Positions 1 through 13,413 of a stretch of 64,000 nt of DNA are shown piece after piece. Made by a program: the position numbers and the translations under genes. Within the stretch, counting starts at the first letter, position 1. Each line of letters begins with the position of its first letter. The notes under the pieces were generated by a model that was given only the letters and a program-made list of their open reading frames with translations, was not told the DNA's origin and ran no database searches. Origin of the DNA: Colius striatus (Eukaryota > Chordata > Aves > Coliiformes > Coliidae); assembly GCF_028858725.1 (NCBI RefSeq), contig NC_084773.1, positions 22,080,850 to 22,144,849 of the forward strand. The letters run 5' to 3'.

Positions 1-3000
1 TGGTTACTCATGTGTCAAAGCACAAAGATTTTGTCATAGTCTTTAATTATATGTAAGTATATAATTATGTAGAGTCATCATTTGCTATGATCCAGTCCCA
101 CAAAGCTTTTATTGTCAGTGCTACCTGGTAGTCTTGAATTCTGTTACTGAAAACAAGCCTGTACTGCACGCCTAAATGCAAATTTCAGGCTTCTGCTACC
201 ATTTCCTTTTTTTGCCAGTTAGTAACTCTTAGAGGGCAATCTAGTAACTTCTTCACTTGCTCTAAAGGCTTCTGGAGTTCTTCCTGTCACGCCTATTTAT
301 AGTTACGATGTTTCTTTGTTGAAGTCTTGACTTCCTGTTCTTGTAACAGACTGCAAGAATAGACGAGAATGAACTTCACTTTCGTTATAAAGCTGATGCA
401 AAAAACCCACTATTGCACCAGAGATGCTTTATTTTTTTGCTTTACTTTTTGTAGCTGGTTGCTTTCTATAGACCCTCTGGCTTTCTAAAAGACAGATATT
501 TGACTTAACTCATGAGGGGTTAGGAAAACATAACATCCATTGAGTTTGTGTTTTGTGTTGTCCAAACCCAATTATGTTATTTGATCTGTAAAATTCAATA
601 ATGTTATCTTAACCTCATTTAGTATCCTGTAATGTCTGATGGTCATTTAATACTTCCTTTCAGGTAGACAACTACTGATGTATTTTATTGTAAGCATAAA
701 TATGAAAAGAGCAAAACTGTAGGGAATTAGCCTACTCTGCTTCCAGTTCCTGAACTGGCTAGCTGTAGAGTTTTATAGCACTTTCCCCTTTCTTGGGAGG
801 GGAGGAAAGTTCTTGTCCTTTAGGTTGTTCCCTCCCCTGACTCACCTACTATCGGTTTAGTTGTTCAAAGCTGCTTAAACAAGTTGCTAACAGATAGACT
901 TCTTCATTTATTTTCTAGCTTGAAAATAAACCTGGGTGTACTGAGGTAAATATCATGCAAAGAATGGAAAATAAGTGCAACTTGAGAAAACAACAGGCTG
1001 GAGATGTCAGGAAGAAGAAAAGGAAGAACTAGTGATGAGCAGTGATATGATATACCCAAAGACACTCTGAAAGCGTTTGGAAACTCAATGTGGGTAACAG
1101 GCAGAAAGGAGATGTCTCCACCCCGCAAAGTTCAGGCAGATAGCCCATGGTATGGAAGTCTTGTAAGCTTGGCTGCACCTCAAACAGCACCCATGTCATT
1201 GCAAAACTTGACAAAGGATGGTGTTGATGTATAGAGAAAACACAAGTGGCTGAATAAGCTCATGGCTTCCTGGCTGCTGCTCTGAGTGACTCTGAAGGAC
1301 ACCCTGTGCCTTGCTGAAGTGCAGTTCCTGTAGAAGCCTCTGCGTTTATGGATGAACCAAAAGAAAAGAAAGTAATACTAGTGAGTATGTCTTTGTTGAA
1401 TGGATGTATTGAAATATTTTTGGGGATCTTAATATCTAGAATATTTTTGAGAAATTTAAAATGAAGAGAATTAAGTGGTTTGACTCTGTTTGACACTTCA
1501 GGAGTTTCCTAGTTTTCTAAAGCCCAGTCTAGTGATGTACTGTTACACAAAGAAAGAAAAAACAAAGGCAAAGCATTAGATCATTCTTTAGTCTGTGGAA
1601 ACTACTACAGTTGAAGTAACTGGATGTTTTCCACTTCCTTAATATAGAAAGAATGAAACACTTAAAGTAATCACAAAATACTAGCTGCTTATTTTGAGGA
1701 ACTCTAAATTGATTGTTATTTCTTTCATGTAATGTTTACTATATTATATATATATAGGAACTGGGCTGATTATATCTTAATTAACCACCTTATTTCATTT
1801 TCTCAGTTGAATAATCATCTCAGATTAGTGGAAGAAGACAACTTTTACTTTTCTTAAGGGTTTTTGAAAACAAAGGTGCTACTGCCTCCTCTTCAATTCA
1901 GGGAGAGTGATTATAGCTGAAGGTGAATCCCATAACGGCTGCATTTGCCTTTTCATAATGGGATTTCTTTAAAAAAAAAAAAATCTATTTCATTTGTTAT
2001 CTCAAATTACTAGTAAGAATAAACCACAAAGAAATGGGCATATTCAGCTACAGGATGGAAAAAAATCTCAACTGAGGTACTTAAGTAATACTGGAGTGGC
2101 GTCTGATTCCAAAATAGCTTCTGCTTAGGGAAGGCTGGGCCAATGACTTGGCACCAGCACAGAAGTACACACTGCCCTTGCCTCCTCCCCGCTGCCTCCT
2201 ATCCAAATAATATTGGAGGACATAATCAAATATTTGTGTAACTTCATGGATGGCACACATAAGAGTCCTTTGTCATACTGTTACGGAGCACATAAAAGAG
2301 TATTGTTTTGAAGACTTTTGCTTTTCAGCCCCATGAGAATCCATTCCTGTTGGTTGCTGAAATCTGAGTGAGTTTGGTACATAATTACCAAGTGGATAGA
2401 AACTGATTCTGAGTTGGCAGAGAGAAACACCATACTTTCATTTTGCCTTTTGGGGTTATTTATTTATTTTTAAATAGTTCCTTGTGTCTTGGTTAGGTCA
2501 CTTTTTTGGCATTCATTGTATGCAGTGTCTGGGTTAGGGCAACTAGTTGTAGTGAATACCCAGGGCAGATTGCATACCGATTCTTCTGCATCCAAAGCAA
2601 GAGAGGCTGTAGAAAGTAGTCTCTCTGAGCCAAACACTGGGAAGAAAATAGGAAGCATTGGTTTCTGCTAGGCAGACTAGAAAGAGACCTGTTTTGGCCT
2701 GATCGTTATTCAGTACTAGGCTATACTACCCCCTAGAGGTTGATGTCATATTTGCGAAGCACAAAACCACACATTTACACATTCAAGTCTCTCACTACAT
2801 CACTAGGAAACACTGCTTGGGGTTTTTGTGTTGTTCTCAATAAACTGGTTGAGCAACACAGCAACTGTGCTTTAATTTTTGTTCGGTAAACTAGCTTAGC
2901 CGTTTCTTCTCAGTCAGCAGACTCCATCCTGCACAATTCTGTCAGAATTCTAGAAACAGCAATCCTAACTACAGTGCTACTTATTTTAAGAAAGGATTTG

Positions 3001-3604
3001 TGCAGTATCTCTGTCTGATAGTTTTCTTGGATAGCTTATTGGCTGACTGATTTCATGGAACATGCTTGGAAAACATTAAATATAAATATAACACAAGTAA
3101 TATATCTGTTGTGGAAGTGACAATTACAGTTCAGCATAATAAACATGACTCTTTGCTCCCATAACACTTCTGCAGGTTTCAAAAATCATGTGTCTACCTA
3201 CTTATGCTGAGCAAGGCTCCTAGGAATTCTTTACTCCTTTTTAATCCACTTTCCCCTTCCCTTCTAATTTTCATTTACTTCTGGTGGAGTGTAGCACAGG
3301 GTGGTACTAGTGGCACCAAAGGGATCGCTTCATTTAAGTGATTAATTCTGTGACAGAAAAAGAGAACATGTCTAATAAAACTTGCAGTTGTATTTATGTT
3401 TATCACATTGGCCTGTTAGACTCATTTTGTTTTTCTTTCCTTTTTTTTTTAACTTAGAGACAGAGTAGATTTTTTTCATATTCAGAAGTCCCTTGGCAAT
3501 TAATTTGGAAACTGAGAGTGGAGTCCTTGTCCATCTGGTTTGTGTAGTTTGTTCCATGAAATATCTAGTTTGAGCTATTCAAAGAAAGAACAACTCCACA
3601 AGTA
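1..3604. other. Intergenic stretch, no gene recognised
   Basis: No open frame here resembles a known protein and none is flanked by convincing splice sites. The stretch is AT-rich, with a short TA run near 1742-1757 and an A-run near 1970. A plus-strand AATAAA at about 2838, followed by a T/G-rich tract, could be the poly(A) site of a gene lying to the left. In human TATDN2 and IRAK2 sit on that side of GHRL, but nothing coding from either is visible here. Confidence 0.5.
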
Positions 3605-3624
3605 GTTGCAGTTTCAGCATAAGC

Positions 3625-3630
3625 TTTATT
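3625..3630 (-). terminator. GHRL: Candidate poly(A) signal of GHRL
   Basis: AATAAA on the minus strand. It is the first such hexamer found downstream of the last ghrelin exon and would give a 3' UTR of about 600 bases. The assignment is by position only. Confidence 0.4.
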
Positions 3631-4233
3631 CTCTGTTCCAGATGTGTATAGAAGTATAAGAGGCCTCCACCAGTTTTAGAAAGGATTCATATAGCCTTCA
3701 GACACATCATTTAGAAAGTCACTATATTTATCAAGGAAAAGAGATAAAATAAGAACATAAGCCTACATGTCAGCCAGTGATTAACCTTGTTCTTTACTAT
3801 TTTTAGCTCCAACTCTTCCTTCATAGATAATTCCTTTCAAAGTCTGTCAGGGCAAACTGTTCAGGTTCACATACTTCTCTCTTCTTTAAATGTGAAATCA
3901 GCAACAATTTAATTTTAAAGTAACATTTAAAACACATCAGGCCATCTAGTGCTGTCCTTGTCCTTCATTTTTCCTCAGTTCTTCACCTGATTTTCTACAA
4001 AGGCAAGAGAGAAAAATTATTTTGATAGTCTCAGTACTTTTCTGAATAACCTGTTTTGATAATCTTGAAGTTCTACAAGTGCTCAGCTGAAGGCAGAAGA
4101 TAAGGTGGCGTTCACATAGTTCCATTCTATAAGGGCATATAGGCATTAGACTGTCTCATTCATGTAACGGCCATAGAAGTAGCCCTTCAGAAGGAATTTC
4201 GAGGAAAACTGAGAAAGTAGCTTGGGAGAAGCC

Positions 4234-5897
4234 TTAGGACCCTGAAAAACAGGGTGAAAGCAGAACAGTGAAGTGATTGTAGTTGGAATGTATAACACAT
4301 ATTAAGACTAACATAAACATTAAACCAGAAGATTGGTAATAATCAGCTTAACATGGGTGAGTGCAAATAAACTAAATCTGTCCATAAAGGTAAAAACCAG
4401 AGAGCTTGTGGTGGGAGCTGGTCATTAGAACCTCAGTTATCAGTGACACAGCTAGAGTTATCTGTTATAATGATGTTTTAAATACATTTCACCATGAAAA
4501 TTGTAAAGGTATGAAAAAAAAATTGGTCATGCCTCATGTACTTCAATGTGATTCTTCAAGTGGCAGTTTCTGAACATCAGGTACTGCGGTGGTTCTCATA
4601 GTGATAGCTTAGTATCTGTCACTTCTGAAATGCTGCTCTGGTGGTCTTACATGACAAACCAGATAGTGAGAATTGTTTAGTTTGTGGTGTTGGGCGTTTG
4701 GTTCATGGTTAAGGTTTTGTTTGTTGTTTTTCTTTTTCAAAAAAAGCTTGTCTTTTATGATGTGGTTGTCAGTACCTTTAGCATTCTCTTCAAGCATGTT
4801 CCCAAGCATCTTCTCCAGTGCTTGTCCATATTCTTGATACTCTTCTTCTGTTACCTTGACACCGATTTCAAAGGGAACATTAAACTATAAAAACATTAAA
4901 AGACAGAGTTTAACGTACAAGTTCTGAAGAAGGACAGTGTAAGTTCATTTTTTTCTTGGGAATGATAATAAGCAAGAGGTATAAAAAGTTATTCTATCTA
5001 TTCCCTTACTAGTGCTGAGATACGCCATTAAAATCTGGAAAACAGGTTGTTCAATTACTGCAGAATGAACCACACAAACAGGAGGAAAGAAAACTCTAAA
5101 GAGGTGACTGTGATCTGAACTACTGCAGCTAATATGAAAATGCTTCCTGCCGTTCACTATTTGTGTTTCAAGTTAAATATGATTGTGTTTTTATTTGTAC
5201 TAGCTGCTGTGACAGAAATTGTCTTACCCAGCCCCACTCCTTAAAATTGTATGTAAGCAATAAGAATGAATACAAACCTTAATTTCCATATTGTTTCTGT
5301 CATCTCTTGCTCCTGTTTCTTCTGTATCCCTAAAGCCTTCTGTGCCACGACTATGTAATTGTGCTGTGGGTCTTTTTGGACTCTAGAAAGCAAGCAAAAT
5401 ATTATATCCATATTCTTCCCTTAATCAAACTAGTCTTTAGTGGGGAAATTCGAAGTTGTAATTAACACAGATGGTTTAGGGGTTCATTAAAGAATACACA
5501 TCTTACAGTTAACTTCCAAAGAAGGTACCAACAAATCACTGAAGCGAATTGTTCTCTTCAGGTTTTTTTCAGATTGTTGATCTCTAGTGAGTGAGATCAG
5601 TTAGGTATTGTGTATCTCACAGCATGAGTACAATGCTAATGGTTAGTTCTTTAAAGTAACTCCTTCATCTTCCAGAAACTATATCTTCTAAATGCTTCTC
5701 TGAATGCTGTAAAGAGTATTGGTTTTGAGGACATACCAAGGAGAAAGCATACTGAGAAAGCATTTTTACCTCTTTTGGGTTTTTTTTACCTGTAATTTCT
5801 TATATTCTGGGCTTAAAAAACTGGAGCCAGCCAGAGTAGTTTCTGTCCAGAGGATGCTGAAAAGAAGAATTCCCAGCAGAAAGGTTCTGAGGAACAT
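4234..5897 (-). CDS. GHRL: Preproghrelin (appetite and growth-hormone-releasing peptide precursor)
   Basis: Secreted peptide hormone precursor whose third mature residue, serine, is octanoylated by GOAT for binding to the GHSR receptor. Coding exons on the minus strand: 5790-5897 (5' boundary of that exon 5926), 5278-5382, 4776-4884, then a less certain last exon at about 4234-4241. Residues 1-23 (MFLRTFLLGILL...TTLA) are a signal peptide. The mature peptide starts GSSFLSPEYKKLQ with Ser3 intact, and exon 2 continues SPKRPTAQLH. Exon 3 encodes the obestatin-like region FNVPFEIGVKV...EEYQEYGQALEKM, ending EENAK. Splice phases fit: 36 codons, 35 codons, then 36 codons plus one base. With the tentative last exon the protein ends EENAKGS at 109 aa, near the usual 116-117. 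The usual dibasic site after RLH is SR here. Its position next to SEC13 on the same strand matches human synteny. Confidence 0.93.
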
Positions 5898-6062
5898 GAT
5901 TATCTTCCTGAGGCAGGGTGCTAAACCTGAAAACATAGGTTGAAAAATTAAATGTATTTTACAGCCTCCGTGTTTAATTGGATCCAGATCCAGTGAAAAC
6001 ATTACTCCTGACTTTAACACGCTGACATTATTTCTAAAGATGCATGAAGAAAGCAAACATAG

Positions 6063-6070
6063 TTTTTATA
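6063..6070 (-). promoter_or_regulatory. GHRL: TATA-like box of GHRL
   Basis: TATAAAAA reads on the minus strand about 170 bases upstream of the ghrelin start codon. A start site about 30 bases downstream would leave room for the short noncoding first exon that ghrelin genes usually have. The exact first exon and its donor could not be fixed. Confidence 0.4.
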
Positions 6071-7940
6071 CACTGAAGGTAAAATTATCCCATCCAAAAA
6101 GGACTATTGCTTACTGTGTCCTATGATAGGTGAGTGGAGAGGAAATACAGAAGGAAACCGGCAAAAGCTGGAAATGCTCTGAAACGTTACCTGGTTAGTT
6201 TTGTGGCATCACCTAACAGCTGCTTTCGGGAGCACTTTATATATAGACTGGAGTGTTTGTTTTGTGACACAGTGGTCCTGGAAATGCATTCTTGTAGGTA
6301 TTTAAATTCCTCGGAAACTTGGATCTCTTGAGAGATAACAAAATCAACAAAAAGGTGAAAACAGTGCATAGATCTGTTGCTGTGCTGGTTGTGACATACA
6401 ATTTCAATGTGTAGGGAACAAACTGGGAGTTTGCTTTTTTTCCTGTGACATTAACATTGTTCCATGATACAACTATTTTTTTCCCCTTTTTTTTTCCTAA
6501 AAGGAAAACTTTTTATTATGTGAGGTGATGAAACAGCTGTGGAGAAGCTGAGCTGTATTCCTGGCTGTGGTGATAGCCATGTTTCTCATTTTTGCCGTTA
6601 AGTGCGTTCTTTCTGTATTTGCTCCAAGGTTCTGTTTTATCAGACTGTCTTTTGTTGGAAGAACAAAACTGAACAAGATATCTAGGAAACTATGCTACCA
6701 TTAGTCTAGAAATGAAACATTAACAAATGTTCAGATCTGCAGTGGAGATGAGGAGCAGTGGCTGACAGTCTACAAAAATCCCGTGAAGGAAAATGGACTC
6801 TTTTTTAAACTATTTTTACTCCAGAGAAACAGCAGTAGAAAAGGAGAAATACATGATGAAAGATGACAACTTTGCAAGTTGTATTTCTTGTTTTCTACTT
6901 TAACTTGCGCTGGTCCAAGAATCAAACTGTTTCTGGATTCCCAACGACAGAGATATATCCGCTGCAGCTTCTGAGAGCTTGGTCTTTGGACCAGCATGTT
7001 CAGCTTTATCAGGGCCTGTGAGCACCCCAAGTAGTAAGGAAAATGGAAGTGCTGGATATGAATTTACACAGGCTGTTGTACAAAACAGTGGGATTTGTTT
7101 GTTTTCCAAGTTACCACACTTGCCATTACAGGCAACCTAGTTAACCAGTGTGTTAGCAGGTGACATGCCAGAAGCTTCATCAACTTAACAATGCGGATCA
7201 TGTGCTAGAACTTAATTTCCTATCTGAAAACTCTTGTGTCATGACAAGACAGTGATGGTAAGGGAAAACAGCTTGGAAACAGATAATGCTTTGCTGTATG
7301 ATTTGAAATGGAACTGTTTGAATGTCATAGTAATTTCTAGGTGAAATGATTAATTGTGGGGGCAGTAAGGCTACAGTGTATTTAAATAGAACAGGAATAT
7401 TGTGTATGTCTGTTGGCATACGGAAAGATTCATGTGCTTCTGTGAGAGTAATGAGGATCTTATTTGGTTAGTACAGGTAACAATTGTAAAGCAAGGTTTG
7501 TTTTTCTGGAAAAAGAAGTATATTATCTTGATGATGCCAAGAGTGCCTGCCTGAGATTCACTGCCTTAGAGAACGAGGGTGTGAACATTTCACTTGTGTT
7601 ACTACAATGCAACTGAATAAAGGGAAAATACCACCTTTATTTAAGTACTTTCCCTCTTGTAAGAGAGGAAGAATACTTCAGTTTTAGCTGAAGGCATACT
7701 GTGTTTTCTCAAACCTAAGATACTTTGCTGAAGTGCAACGGCTCGCAAGTTTAACTGAAGGCAAAATCAGTTTGCTCTTACACTACATATGATGTTGGCC
7801 TCCAATGGACTAATACTTCTCATCTCTTGTAAAGTTAATACCATGGATGGGAGGACATGACTGTGGCTTGACTGAAGGCAGACTGTAGACAGCCTTGACA
7901 AGGCCTATAAAACGATAATTTACCACCACCACACACCAGG
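6071..7940. other. Intergenic region between SEC13 3' end and GHRL promoter
   Basis: No coding exon recognised on either strand. It presumably holds the upstream regulatory region of ghrelin. The open frames present are short and lack homology that I can recognise. Confidence 0.5.
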
Positions 7941-7956
7941 CTTTAGCCAATACAAC

Positions 7957-7962
7957 TTTATT
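7957..7962 (-). terminator. SEC13: Distal poly(A) signal of SEC13
   Basis: AATAAA on the minus strand, about 690 bases past the SEC13 stop. A second AATAAA at 8042-8047 could be used instead, so two 3' UTR lengths are possible. Confidence 0.5.
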
Positions 7963-8644
7963 CTGTTGGTATTTCAACACAAAAACCTGAGGTACAGTAC
8001 AGACATGAGGCTAAAAAAAAAATCTTCAAATTGTAGTTTGATTTATTGATGTTGGTCAAATAACCAAGTTTAAGAGTACTGTAAAGCAAAGACATATGCA
8101 TTCCACTACTCCTTTTCATCTTCAGGAAAGCACCTTCTTTTCATGAATATCTAAGCACCATGTCCCTTCTACCAGAAGGGGTAGTGAGCAAGCTGTCACC
8201 TAATACTGGAAACTCCACCAGTCATTCCTCTCACTTGAAACTAAGCTCTGGCCTTTGAAAGGACAGAATATTTGTCCCCTTGCGCAAAGGTCTTCAAATC
8301 TGACCACTCTGCCAGACTCTTCCTTTTCCTGCTCAGGTGCCTGAAGTCTGACCACAGCACATTGAATTTGTGTACAATTTGTGTACAATTTCTGCAGTAT
8401 CAAGGAGTAGTATAAGGCACAGTACTTTGCTATGCTCTTGCCCTTAAATTTAAGGTAATGTCAATTAAGGCTGATTATCAACAGATTGTAGCCTCCCAGT
8501 AATAGTTAAGAGAGTGCTCATAAAATTGGATATTTGTTTCCCATGTTCAGCTCCAGTTTAGATAAAATCAGTTCTTGTCTGGTTGAAGAAACATTGCCCA
8601 TCAGGCACAGTAACCAGGTGTTGCAGCTGGAACATCCACTCCTG

Positions 8645-11600
8645 TCACTGCTCGTTCTGCTGCCCCTCCGTCACAGCAGAAACCCCTCCTTGGCCCTTGT
8701 TGACATCGCTGATACAAGCCCACAGGCCATCTACCGATTCCTTCCAGAGTGTGACCTCAAAAACAAACCAGGCAAAAGTTTCAGCCTTCATACACCCACA
8801 GTTTCCCACTTCCTCACAACCATCACGTCTCTAGTTTAGTGATAGTCTATGGCTATAGCACTGTTCCAAGTATCAAGTTAGTTGTTGCTGTATACTGAAT
8901 AACCACCCAGAGGTAACGGGAAAGTGTGTGAATTCTGCTGTTAGTACTTTACAAAAGGAAGTGAACCCTGCATTTCTATCTCCCCTAAGGGGTAAGAATG
9001 TATAGCAAGTAGAGTGCCAAAGGTTAGGGGCCTCCCTCTTGAGGAACCAAATGAAAAAAAAAAATCACTATTGCAACAAAAGAGAATCTACAAGTCTTGT
9101 CTTTAAACAAAAGTGATGCTAGTGTGTCTCAGCTCAGCCCTCTGACAGTATGGCATGCAGGACTGAGCCAAGGCAGCAGTACTCACTTTATTGTCTCCTC
9201 CAGACACTGCGAGAATATTTGCAGTAATGGACCAACTCACATGCCAGACAACATCATTAAATTTATGCAGTAGCTTTGGTGACCATGAATTGCCAGAGGC
9301 ATCATCACATGTCCAAATAAACACTCTGCCATCCTACAAAAGCAAACAGGCCAAGTTAGTCAGACCACTAGTAACAACACAGAAAAACAACACTCACTAC
9401 ACATATGGCCACGCTTCCAACTCGCAGCTCTGACAAGAAGCCCCATGTGTTTGCTTCCTTTATGTCCTTCCCCTTTCTTTCTTAAACGGACACGAGGGCA
9501 TTAAGAGCTGCCTCCGTCACTCCAATAGAAGCCTCACCTGTGAGCAGCTAGCAATGGTACTTGTTGGCAAGCCTATGGATGGAGCCCAGGCCACATCTCG
9601 AACCCAGTCACTATGGGCCTCCAGCTTCTGCTCTTCTTTCCACTGACCATCTTCTTCCCTGAAAACACATTTACACAGTCAGAAGGATGGAGGCAGCAGC
9701 CAGACCTATTTCTCGTCTCCTCTGAAAAGCTTTGGTTTTGTACCTTTCAGACTCCTGGCTTATCCAGACCATACAACTATTCCCTGCTCTTCTCCAAAAA
9801 GCTCTCTGGCTTAAATTGACAAGATCCCTTCCAAGGGACAGGAAGCAGCACAGGAGAAAGGGTATTTGATCTTCAATTACCATACAAAAACGTGCTGTTG
9901 TCCAAGTGACAGTGGTAATAAAAGGCAACTACAAAGCTACTTTCCAAGATAAAAGGAAGCAGGGCTGACACAAATTGCTATAACTTGTGAGAAATTGTCC
10001 ATCACTGTGTTGTTTCTATTTTTAAAGATCTTCTCTCAAACAGCAATTCAAAGATGAGAGTATAGAGATGCCAACAATATTACTCGAAATACTAACAGGG
10101 AAATTAAAAGGCTATAAAGGGTATCAGGTTTTAGAAGTTCTTCAGTCTGGTAACAGAGCACTTACTTCCAGATCTTGACAAGGTTGTCACAGCCACCAGA
10201 TGCAAATCTTTTGATGTAGTTTGGTTTCTGACCAGATGGTTGTTCTACAAGGCTTCCTGGTACCACGGCAGGAGCCCAGCTAACTGCGTTACATCCAATC
10301 TATTTAATGAAAACGTATCATTATTAGAAGTTGCTTAAGAGGGGGCAAAGGACATCGAGCATCTTCCACTGAGGGGGAATAAGCCCATCTTAGGAAAACA
10401 GGAGTCCTGCACAATGTTGGATGGATATCAGATGAATAAGAAATGCAGATACAATCTAGTCTCACTAGGGCACTTCACAGAAAGCCTTAGGTAGCTAAGT
10501 AACTGTTTAATGTGCAAATATCATCGCGGATATGTAAACAGTGGGGGCAGAGATAGAAACTGAAAAGACACAAGATAAGCACAGTTGCTAAGGTTTAGGA
10601 ATGCAGAGGCAGAAGGTGTTGTTGTGAAGACAAATGTTTTTTACTGAGCACCACTGCAATTAGCTTATGAAGTTCTGCTTAAGCAAAAGTCACCACTATT
10701 TTGGGAAAAGCACGGGTCCTGCAGTTTTTCCAGCTTCAGTTTATACAGGTGTTCTTAGTATCAACACTATTTTCTACCAGATAACTTCCAGCACCATGTT
10801 TAACAATAATGCACGAGAAACAGGTATTACCAGTAGTGTATTGTGACATTCACGTGCCTTGGTAGTCACCACAATGAGGTAGGAAACAAGTACACAAGGA
10901 ACAGACTCACCGTGTGTGCGTTGCTGATTTTTTTGACTTCCCATTGCCCATCACCCGTGTAGCTCAGTAAGGAAATGGCCCCATCCGAGCTCCCACAGGC
11001 CAGGATCAATCCATAGTCGTGTGGTGCCCAGCAGACAGAATTCACTGTGGAGGGTGAGACAGACTAGATCACAACACAGTGACTTCCTAAAACTGACTAG
11101 CCAATTCCCTGACCAGTATTAGTGGGACAGTCACTAACAGTGAGCAGCTTTGCGAGCTAAGAATAGTGAGCCTTGCTGAGAGACTCTTAGTTAACATTGT
11201 GTACTAAATGACATAGAATTGCCTTTTTTCTGGCACTCTTTTAGAAGAAGAACACCAAGACAGAACTCTCATTAATGAGAGATTAAAAACTCTTGACCAT
11301 TCCCTGCAACAGCGAGGACCATTGCTGACTCAAAAACAGCAGCTGGACGGCCAGCACAGTACTTAAAGTCTGGATTGGTAACACAGCAAAGCTGGAGCCT
11401 TCTCTGATCTGCATGTAGGAGGAGCAATATTCAGAACAAAACAGTTTCTATTGTAAAACAAAAAATCCACCTTTTTCCTTTCTTCCTGTTCTGGATACAT
11501 TATTTTCCTCAGGAATTGAGTACCCTGCCATCTTGTTTATTTGAAAGCTGATTTGTTTGTAAAACTATAGAATACTGTATGAATCAGGAGAGGAGGTTAT

Positions 11601-13413
11601 CCAGCAACACAACCTTACGCAAACATTCTGTTTATGGTGAACAGACTTACTGTCCCCCCACTAATTTATCCCTGTCTGATTGATTGAGGCTTTCTTCCTT
11701 AACACTGACGGGTTTATTCCGGTCTTACCTGGATCCTCCCACATCCCCAGTCTGGCTGCCCAGCTCCAGACCCACATACCTGAGGAATCGTGCCCTGTGT
11801 ACTCATATGTCTTTTCCCAAGTGCCATTTTCTTCCTTCCAGACGATCACCTTCCTGTCATAGGAACAGGAAGCCAAGATATTCCCGTACATGGGATGAGC
11901 CCAGGCCACCTGCCACACAGGACCCTCGTGCCTGCAAGAAACAATGCTATTTGGAAAAGCTGAGAGAAGCTCACCCCGGCTGTGGCTGTTGCTCAGCTAT
12001 CAGTACTGCACAGCGGTGTTCTGGAAGTGATTAATGCACTGGTATGAAGAATAAGTGATGCCAAGAACAGCAACCGGGCTGTCAGACAAAGCCACTGCCA
12101 TTATGAACAATTCCAAACATCTCTCTTTGTGTTAGCAGTTAAGATTGTGAGTTTCATTCTTTAACATTAGAGATGCCAAGTATTCAACAAATGAAATAGT
12201 CCTGGTGTACCTCTGACCAGCTCCCTGTCCCCTCTGCAGCCCAGCAGCACCAGACAGAGCTCCTGTCACCTTGGGGGGGATTTACCTATAAGCACTCTAC
12301 GTGACCAGAGCGATAAATACTGAACATTCCCAGAGATCATCATCTCCTGTTTCTGACACTTTACCCCCTCAGGTCTGCGATGAGGATCTGCCCTCCATTC
12401 CGGACGTCAAAGATCTTCACAGATCTGTCGGACGAGCAGGTGGCCAGCCGAGTGCCGTAGTAATCCATCTGGGCATCGTGCTGCAAGGCAACGGGAGCAC
12501 TGCTGTCAGCAGGGTGAGCTCCGCTCTCCTAACAGCTCACTACATTTGAAACGCAGCTGTAACAGAGTCCCAGCTTTAAACAATCAAGGTAAGCCACTGA
12601 CATCCTTTATGTCCCCAGTTGCTGTTTTCACTCACTACACAAACGTTACACAGAAGCAGCCTAAGGAATTCAGAGCAGCAATGCAGTTCTCAGGAAACAA
12701 CGGGAAATGGGCACAGGTGACTACAAAGCCTTGACCAGTGACACGGGTTTAGTCTTTCACATGTGAAATGGGTGTAAGAATGCTGACACCTCATCTGCTC
12801 GATGCTTCACTGCCTAGATGGGCTCCTTGCTTCCACAAATGCCTTTGAAATGTTCTCTCCCACCCTTACTTACACATTTGTTCCTGTAAAGAGCCACATG
12901 CAGGAAAGTTAGATTCATCTGCTGAGCTCTGCAGCATTTAGCGTATGTGTACACGCTGGTTCAGAGAAACGAGCAGAAACAAGGCGCGAAAAGTAAGGTT
13001 TAAAGCGGTGCTTCTGTTCCACACTTACGATCATGTCCTCGTGAGAGGTGTCCACGGTGTTAATGACCGACACCTGCCAGGGGAGAAGGAGAAACAATAC
13101 CCGCGCATCAGCGCCTGGCCGCGGCCGGGTGGCTGCGCGTCGCACACGGCGCGGCGGGCCGGGCCCCGCAGCCGCCGCGGGCCGGGGCTGCCACTGCCCG
13201 GCGCGTTACACCCGGTGTCTGCCCGGGTGCGGCGCGGCCTCCCCGCGCCCGGGCCGAGCCACAGGGACACCAGCGGCTCTCCGCCGCGCTGCCCCGCCGC
13301 CTCTCCCTCCTGCTCGCGTGGGCACCGCGGGGAGAGCAGGGCAGCCCCGAGACCTCGCCAGCGACCTCCCCAGGGAGTTGGGCCGGGCCCCATCCCCGCG
13401 CCGCGCTCACCAT
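8645..13413 (-). CDS. SEC13: SEC13: WD40 coat protein of COPII vesicles and the nuclear pore
   Basis: SEC13 pairs with SEC31 in the COPII outer cage at ER exit sites, with NUP145/NUP96 in the Y-complex of the nuclear pore, and with the GATOR2 complex. Nine coding exons on the minus strand: 13411-13413 (only the ATG), 13029-13073, 12365-12480, 11780-11931, 10911-11044, 10166-10299, 9538-9658, 9187-9333 and 8645-8755. They total 963 nt, or 320 aa, against 322 in human. Matches include [15 protein letters not shown], the WD blade [20 protein letters not shown], the blade [11 protein letters not shown], and the C-terminus [10 protein letters not shown]...GQQNEQ. The fold is a six-bladed beta-propeller completed by a partner protein. 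The final acceptor is an unusual TTTTTGAG. The ATG is the last codon of exon 1 and is followed directly by GTGAGC. The gene is head-to-head with CAND2. Confidence 0.97.

Noticed and set aside
4143-4240. Open frame GPKASPKLLSQF... as a ghrelin tail
   Set aside because: It requires a frame that does not follow from the exon 3 donor phase; the joined frame stops after two codons.
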